DNA of 8,761 nucleotides, from the NCBI GenBank assembly GCA_964631175.1, contig CAZVWH010000112.1:1-8761 (forward strand), written 5' to 3'. Under the pieces are notes generated by a model. It was given only the letters and a program-made list of their open reading frames with translations, was not told where the DNA came from and searched no databases. The translations under genes and the position numbers were made by a program. The stretch's first letter is position 1; each line of letters opens with the position of its first letter. Positions 6,078-8,761 of this stretch are shown here, one piece after another. The stretch is from CAZVWH01 sp964631175. Lineage in GTDB: Bacteria > Planctomycetota > Phycisphaerae > Sedimentisphaerales > Anaerobacaceae.

Positions 6078-6118
6078 GTACTGAGCTTGCCGAACGTACC
6101 TGTACTGAGCTTGCCGAA
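6075..6118. repeat. Two tandem 20-bp repeats between prfB and pepA
   Basis: CCTGTACTGAGCTTGCCGAA occurs identically at 6075-6094 and 6099-6118, a 24-bp period. Together they fill most of the 61-bp gap between prfB and pepA. The unit resembles the small dispersed CTGAGC...CGAA repeats common in bacterial intergenic DNA and the element nested at 7390-7409. Confidence 0.85.
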
Positions 6119-6123
6119 TTGTA

Positions 6124-7240
6124 TTACTTCTTATTTCCTTTCTTAGCTCTGTGCCGCAAATAGGCTTCGATAAATCCGTCAAGGTCTCCGTCCATCACTG
6201 CTTGGACGTTGCCCGTCTGAAAATTGGTTCGATGGTCCTTTACCATTTGATAAGGCTGCATTACATAGCTTCGTATCTGGTTTCCCCATGCGATTTCGCC
6301 CTTTTTGCCGTATAGTTTTGCAAGCTCGGCGTCACGTTTTTGCCGTTCAAGCATACACAATCGAGCCTTGAGCACTTTCATTGCCTGAGCACGGTTCTTA
6401 TGCTGGCTCCTTTCATTCTGACATTGCACTACGATTCCGGTCGGCTCATGAGTAATCCGTACTGCTGAGCTTACCTTATTGACATGTTGACCGCCAGCTC
6501 CGCTGGCCCGGTAGAAATCTATTCGCAGGTCCTCTTCGTTGATTTCAGCGTCGATATCCTCATCGAATTCCGGAACGCAGTCCACCGCGGCAAAGCTGGT
6601 ATGCCGACGCTTGGCCGCATCGAACGGACTTAACCGTACCAGCCGATGCACCCCCACCTCGCACGAAAGTTTGCCGTATGCAAAAGGCCCGCTGACGCCT
6701 AACGTCATCGACCTTATACCTGCCTCCTCTCCGGGCGTAATATCAAGCTCTTTGAATTTAAATTTGCTTATCTCAAAATATCGCGTGTACATCCTAAGCA
6801 GCATATTGGCCCAGTCGCAGCTTTCCGTCCCGCCGGCCCCCGCGTGAATACTGAAAAAGCAGTTTTTCATGTCTTCGGGCCTGGATAACAGCCCTGTCAG
6901 CTCGATCTGATCGCATTTTTTGACGAGTCCAGCCAGGTCCTCTTCCAGTTGTTCCAGCTCTTCACGGTCCGACTCAGCCGCTGCCATCTCGAAGAGCTCC
7001 GTCAGGTCGTCAACCTCGCGTTGCAGCTCTTCTATCGGCTCGGTTACTGATTTAAGGGCGCTCAACCGAGAGACCACGGACTGAGCGGCATCGGGATTAT
7101 CCCAGAATCCCGCTTCAGCCATTTTCTTTTCGAGCTTTTGCAACTGGGATTTCTTGTTAGGCAAGTCAAAGCCAGTCCCGGATTTCTTCAACCCGGGCCA
7201 TAAGCCGCAAAACGGCTGTTTTTAATTCTGCTGCTTCCAT
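6124..7240 (-). CDS. prfB: Peptide chain release factor 2, with programmed +1 frameshift
   Basis: RF2 recognises UGA and UAA and triggers release of the finished peptide. The gene is in two overlapping frames. The first opens with ATG at 7240 and encodes 24 residues (MEAAELKTAVL...RDWL) up to an in-frame UGA at 7168-7166. Skipping one base at CUU-UGA-C continues as DLPNKKSQLQKL... to the stop at 6124, giving 371 residues (E. coli RF2 has 365). In the full protein the stop-recognition tripeptide SPF is at 204-206 and the catalytic GGQ at 249-251, almost exactly as in E. coli. SPF marks RF2, since RF1 has PxT. A TTG at 7191 opens the downstream frame, but treating it as the start would lose the conserved N-terminal helix. 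UGA readthrough by frameshift gives autoregulation by RF2 level. pepA follows 61 nt downstream. Confidence 0.95.
7165..7171 (-). promoter_or_regulatory. Programmed +1 frameshift site CUU-UGA-C of prfB
   Basis: On the minus strand CTTTGAC places UGA as codon 25 of the first frame, and slipping one base reads GAC. The heptamer matches the canonical bacterial prfB site. The usual SD-like AGGGGG stimulator is reduced here to CGGGAC at the same spacing (three matching G residues), so stimulation may be weaker or rely on other features. Confidence 0.92.
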
Positions 7241-7274
7241 AACACTGACAAATATCAAATATAATACTGACAAA
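7240..7274 (-). repeat. Direct repeat in the prfB leader
   Basis: On the minus strand TTTGTCAGTATTA (7274-7262) and TTTGTCAGTGTTA (7252-7240) differ at one of 13 positions and are 22 bp apart. The second ends on the A of the prfB ATG. No Shine-Dalgarno site is visible before that ATG. The pair could be an operator, an RNA element or chance in AT-rich DNA. Confidence 0.4.
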
Positions 7275-7279
7275 CGCTG

Positions 7280-7285
7280 ATTATA
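7280..7285 (-). promoter_or_regulatory. Candidate -10 box for prfB
   Basis: A perfect TATAAT lies on the minus strand about 40 nt upstream of the prfB ATG. At 16-18 nt spacing I find no good -35 box (CTGTTA is the nearest), so this rests on the -10 alone. It would give a leader of about 33 nt. The neighbouring 7300-7370 is AT-rich and otherwise featureless. Confidence 0.3.
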
Positions 7286-7373
7286 TACTAAGGAAACATT
7301 TATAACAGATTACAATAAGGTATGCAATAAGATTGGAATTTCAAAACTCTGCAATGAATTGACCTTTTGTGAA

Positions 7374-7455
7374 CCCCCAAATAAACCCGTCCTGAGCCGG
7401 GTCGAAGGATCTGGGGGCTAAACATTTTGTATTTAGCCCCCAGTTTTACTGGGGG
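7374..7455. repeat. Three-hairpin 3'-end repeat after the permease gene (copy 2)
   Basis: On the minus strand it begins ACAACCCCC, 9 nt after the permease stop. Hairpin a is CCCCCAG (7437-7443) with CTGGGGG (7449-7455). Hairpin b is a perfect 10-bp pair, GGGGGCTAAA (7413-7422) with TTTAGCCCCC (7432-7441). Hairpin c is CCCCCA (7374-7379) with TGGGGG (7412-7417) around a 32-nt loop. As in the folE copy, b overlaps both a and c, so they are alternatives. The long loop of c contains an extra element at about 7386-7410 absent from the folE copy. Confidence 0.7.
7390..7409. repeat. Small palindromic element nested in a hairpin loop
   Basis: TCCTGAGCCGGGTCGAAGGA has TCCT...AGGA ends and lies in the loop of hairpin c in the repeat after the permease gene. 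The matching loop in the folE copy is only TAAA. It resembles the TCCTGAGCGAAGTCGAAGGA type of dispersed repeat, suggesting one repeat inserted into another. Confidence 0.5.
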
Positions 7456-7464
7456 TTGTAAACT

Positions 7465-8751
7465 CTAACTTTGCTTTAACCAGCGCAGAACCTCCCGTGG
7501 GCCTGGGCGTTTGCCATACATTAAAATGCCGGTTCTAAAGACCTTGGCCGCCAACCACATCACGATCGGCACAAACACAGCCAGTAGAATTATTGAAGCA
7601 AAGATCTCAAGAAATGATATGTCTCGACTTGCAGCCAGCCGCAGGGTCATCACTATCGGCGTCAATGGCGGCACAAACGACAGAACCCTGGCCAACGGCC
7701 CATCCGGCTGCTGAGCAAGGTGGAACCAAGCTACCATCGGCAAAATGAATATGATGCTGATAGGCATCATCAGGCTTTGGCTCTCTTTGATGGTATTGCA
7801 AATCGAGCCAATCCCCGCCAGGAACGAGCTAAACATTATAAAGCCCAGTATGAAATAAATAACAAAATACGGAAGTATTCCTATTGGAAGCTCTAAAGTA
7901 ATGTTCCACCAATGGGCGGCTCCATAATAAGCCGAACCAATCGCAGCGGCAGACCACAAGCTCATTACGGTTAAACTGATGCCGGCCAAGCCCAAAATCT
8001 TGCCGGTCATCAGCTCAAACGGACTTACCGCCGACAGCAGCACCTCGATCACCCGGGAATTCTTCTCCTCAATAACACTGGTAAGCATGTGCTGGCCCAT
8101 ACCAAAGATGCCCATGAACATCATGAACATAAAGAAAAAAGAAGCCATGGTCTTGGCGATTTGCTCACCCTTATTTATCCTTTTTTGCTCTGAAGCCGAC
8201 CCGATGTCTATTATCTCGCTCGGCACTTGGCGGCGAAGCTCACCAATTTGGGCCAGCAGCTCCTGCGATACATCCTTCAATTTGCAGCGTCGATTGAAAA
8301 TGGCGCTATTGAGCAGGTTCTCTACGTTTGAAATCAGGTCAAGGTCAATTATTTTCGTGCTGCGGGTAAAGGATTGGATTTTACCGGTTCCTTCAACGCT
8401 ATCTTTGTCTAAGACAAAATACGCATTCAGTTGACCATCGCGCACCTTTTGTTTAATCGGCTCATCTGAGCTTGTATCGCTGAGAAGCTCCTGTAGTAGG
8501 ATCTGCCGCTGGGGATTTGACTCGTTATGCTGCTCGAATGAGTCTTTGATTTCGTCTGTTAGCTGATTCGTCAGGTCTGCAACGGCAACTTCCCTGGGTG
8601 GACGTGGGCCGGTTACACTACGTTGGGTTCGACCACTGACAAATATAACTATACCTATGATGGCCGGCGTAAATAATATGCTCAGAATAAATGTCTTGGT
8701 CTTGACGACGTCAAGATATTCACGCTGGGCAATCTTAAGAATCTTCCACAT
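7465..8751 (-). CDS. ABC-2 type transporter permease, NatB-like
   Basis: This 428-residue integral membrane protein has the layout of the NatB/ABC-2 permease family. One N-terminal helix (about 20-40) is followed by a large soluble domain (41-200), expected outside the cytoplasmic membrane. About five more helices follow, near 201-222, 252-275, 290-315, 325-345 and 380-403. The cytoplasmic coupling segment EEKNSRVIEVLLSAVSPFEL at 228-247, leading into GKILG, is the family signature and contacts the ATPase. NatB exports sodium in Bacillus, but relatives move many substrates, so the substrate is unknown. The start at 8751 is 10 nt from the window edge and is preceded by GGAAGAGAC, a weak Shine-Dalgarno site. 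The ATP-binding partner normally sits just upstream and is probably outside the window. The gene ends in a repeat that may form its 3' end. Confidence 0.92.
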   Translation of the reverse strand: MWKILKIAQREYLDVVKTKTFILSILFTPAIIGIVIFVSGRTQRSVTGPRPPREVAVADLTNQLTDEIKDSFEQHNESNPQRQILLQELLSDTSSDEPIKQKVRDGQLNAYFVLDKDSVEGTGKIQSFTRSTKIIDLDLISNVENLLNSAIFNRRCKLKDVSQELLAQIGELRRQVPSEIIDIGSASEQKRINKGEQIAKTMASFFFMFMMFMGIFGMGQHMLTSVIEEKNSRVIEVLLSAVSPFELMTGKILGLAGISLTVMSLWSAAAIGSAYYGAAHWWNITLELPIGILPYFVIYFILGFIMFSSFLAGIGSICNTIKESQSLMMPISIIFILPMVAWFHLAQQPDGPLARVLSFVPPLTPIVMTLRLAASRDISFLEIFASIILLAVFVPIVMWLAAKVFRTGILMYGKRPGPREVLRWLKQS

Positions 8752-8761
8752 TGTCTCTTCC

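Noticed and set aside
7166..7168. Broken prfB (nonsense or sequencing frameshift)
   Set aside because: The in-frame UGA sits in the canonical CUU-UGA-C slip site at codon 25, the well-known prfB autoregulation mechanism.
7979..8434. A 151-codon open frame on the plus strand
   Set aside because: It is antisense to the well-supported ABC permease, is rich in Ser/Ile/Met with no recognisable domain, and has no ribosome binding site.
1..8761. A new defence, secretion or mobile system
   Set aside because: All seven genes fall into known families with ordinary roles, and no integrase, transposase, toxin, nuclease or reverse transcriptase is present.

Overview
This is a stretch of ordinary bacterial chromosome with moderate GC. 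It carries seven protein genes, six on the minus strand and one on the plus strand. I see no phage, transposase, plasmid, toxin-antitoxin, CRISPR or tRNA/rRNA gene. The proteins, the weak Shine-Dalgarno sites at most starts and the many small palindromic repeats between genes suggest an environmental Gram-negative-type bacterium, perhaps Planctomycetota (Phycisphaerae-like). That placement is an impression from protein style, not proven from the sequence.

Layout from left to right. Positions 1-540 contain no gene. They hold four different GTCA...TGAC palindromic elements separated by copies of a separate short repeat, and end in a plus-strand terminator-like hairpin. Then come gpsA (minus, glycerol-3-phosphate dehydrogenase), a divergent Nudix-family gene (plus), a two-domain 6-pyruvoyltetrahydropterin synthase-like gene (minus), folE (minus, GTP cyclohydrolase I), pepA (minus, leucyl aminopeptidase) and prfB (minus, release factor 2, expressed through a programmed +1 frameshift at CUU-UGA-C). 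At the right edge is a NatB-type ABC-2 permease (minus), whose ATPase partner probably lies just outside the window.

How the genes relate. folE and the PTPS-like gene are neighbours that catalyse consecutive pterin steps. The PTPS motif spacing (C-x5-HGH) is of the tetrahydropterin type, not the queuosine (QueD) type. prfB and pepA are close (61 nt) and may be co-transcribed. gpsA supplies glycerol-3-phosphate for phospholipids. The remaining pairs look like ordinary housekeeping neighbours.

The most interesting material is non-coding. A hairpin repeat family beginning ACAACCCC lies 6-10 nt after the stop codons of three separate genes. In two copies it forms three mutually exclusive hairpins, and in one of those a second repeat sits inside a loop. 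Other points are the composite repeat cluster at 1-540, a 16-bp perfect palindrome upstream of the PTPS gene, a sigma70-like promoter that abuts the first ATG of gpsA, and a prfB frameshift site with a poor SD-like stimulator. I found no clear new biological system.
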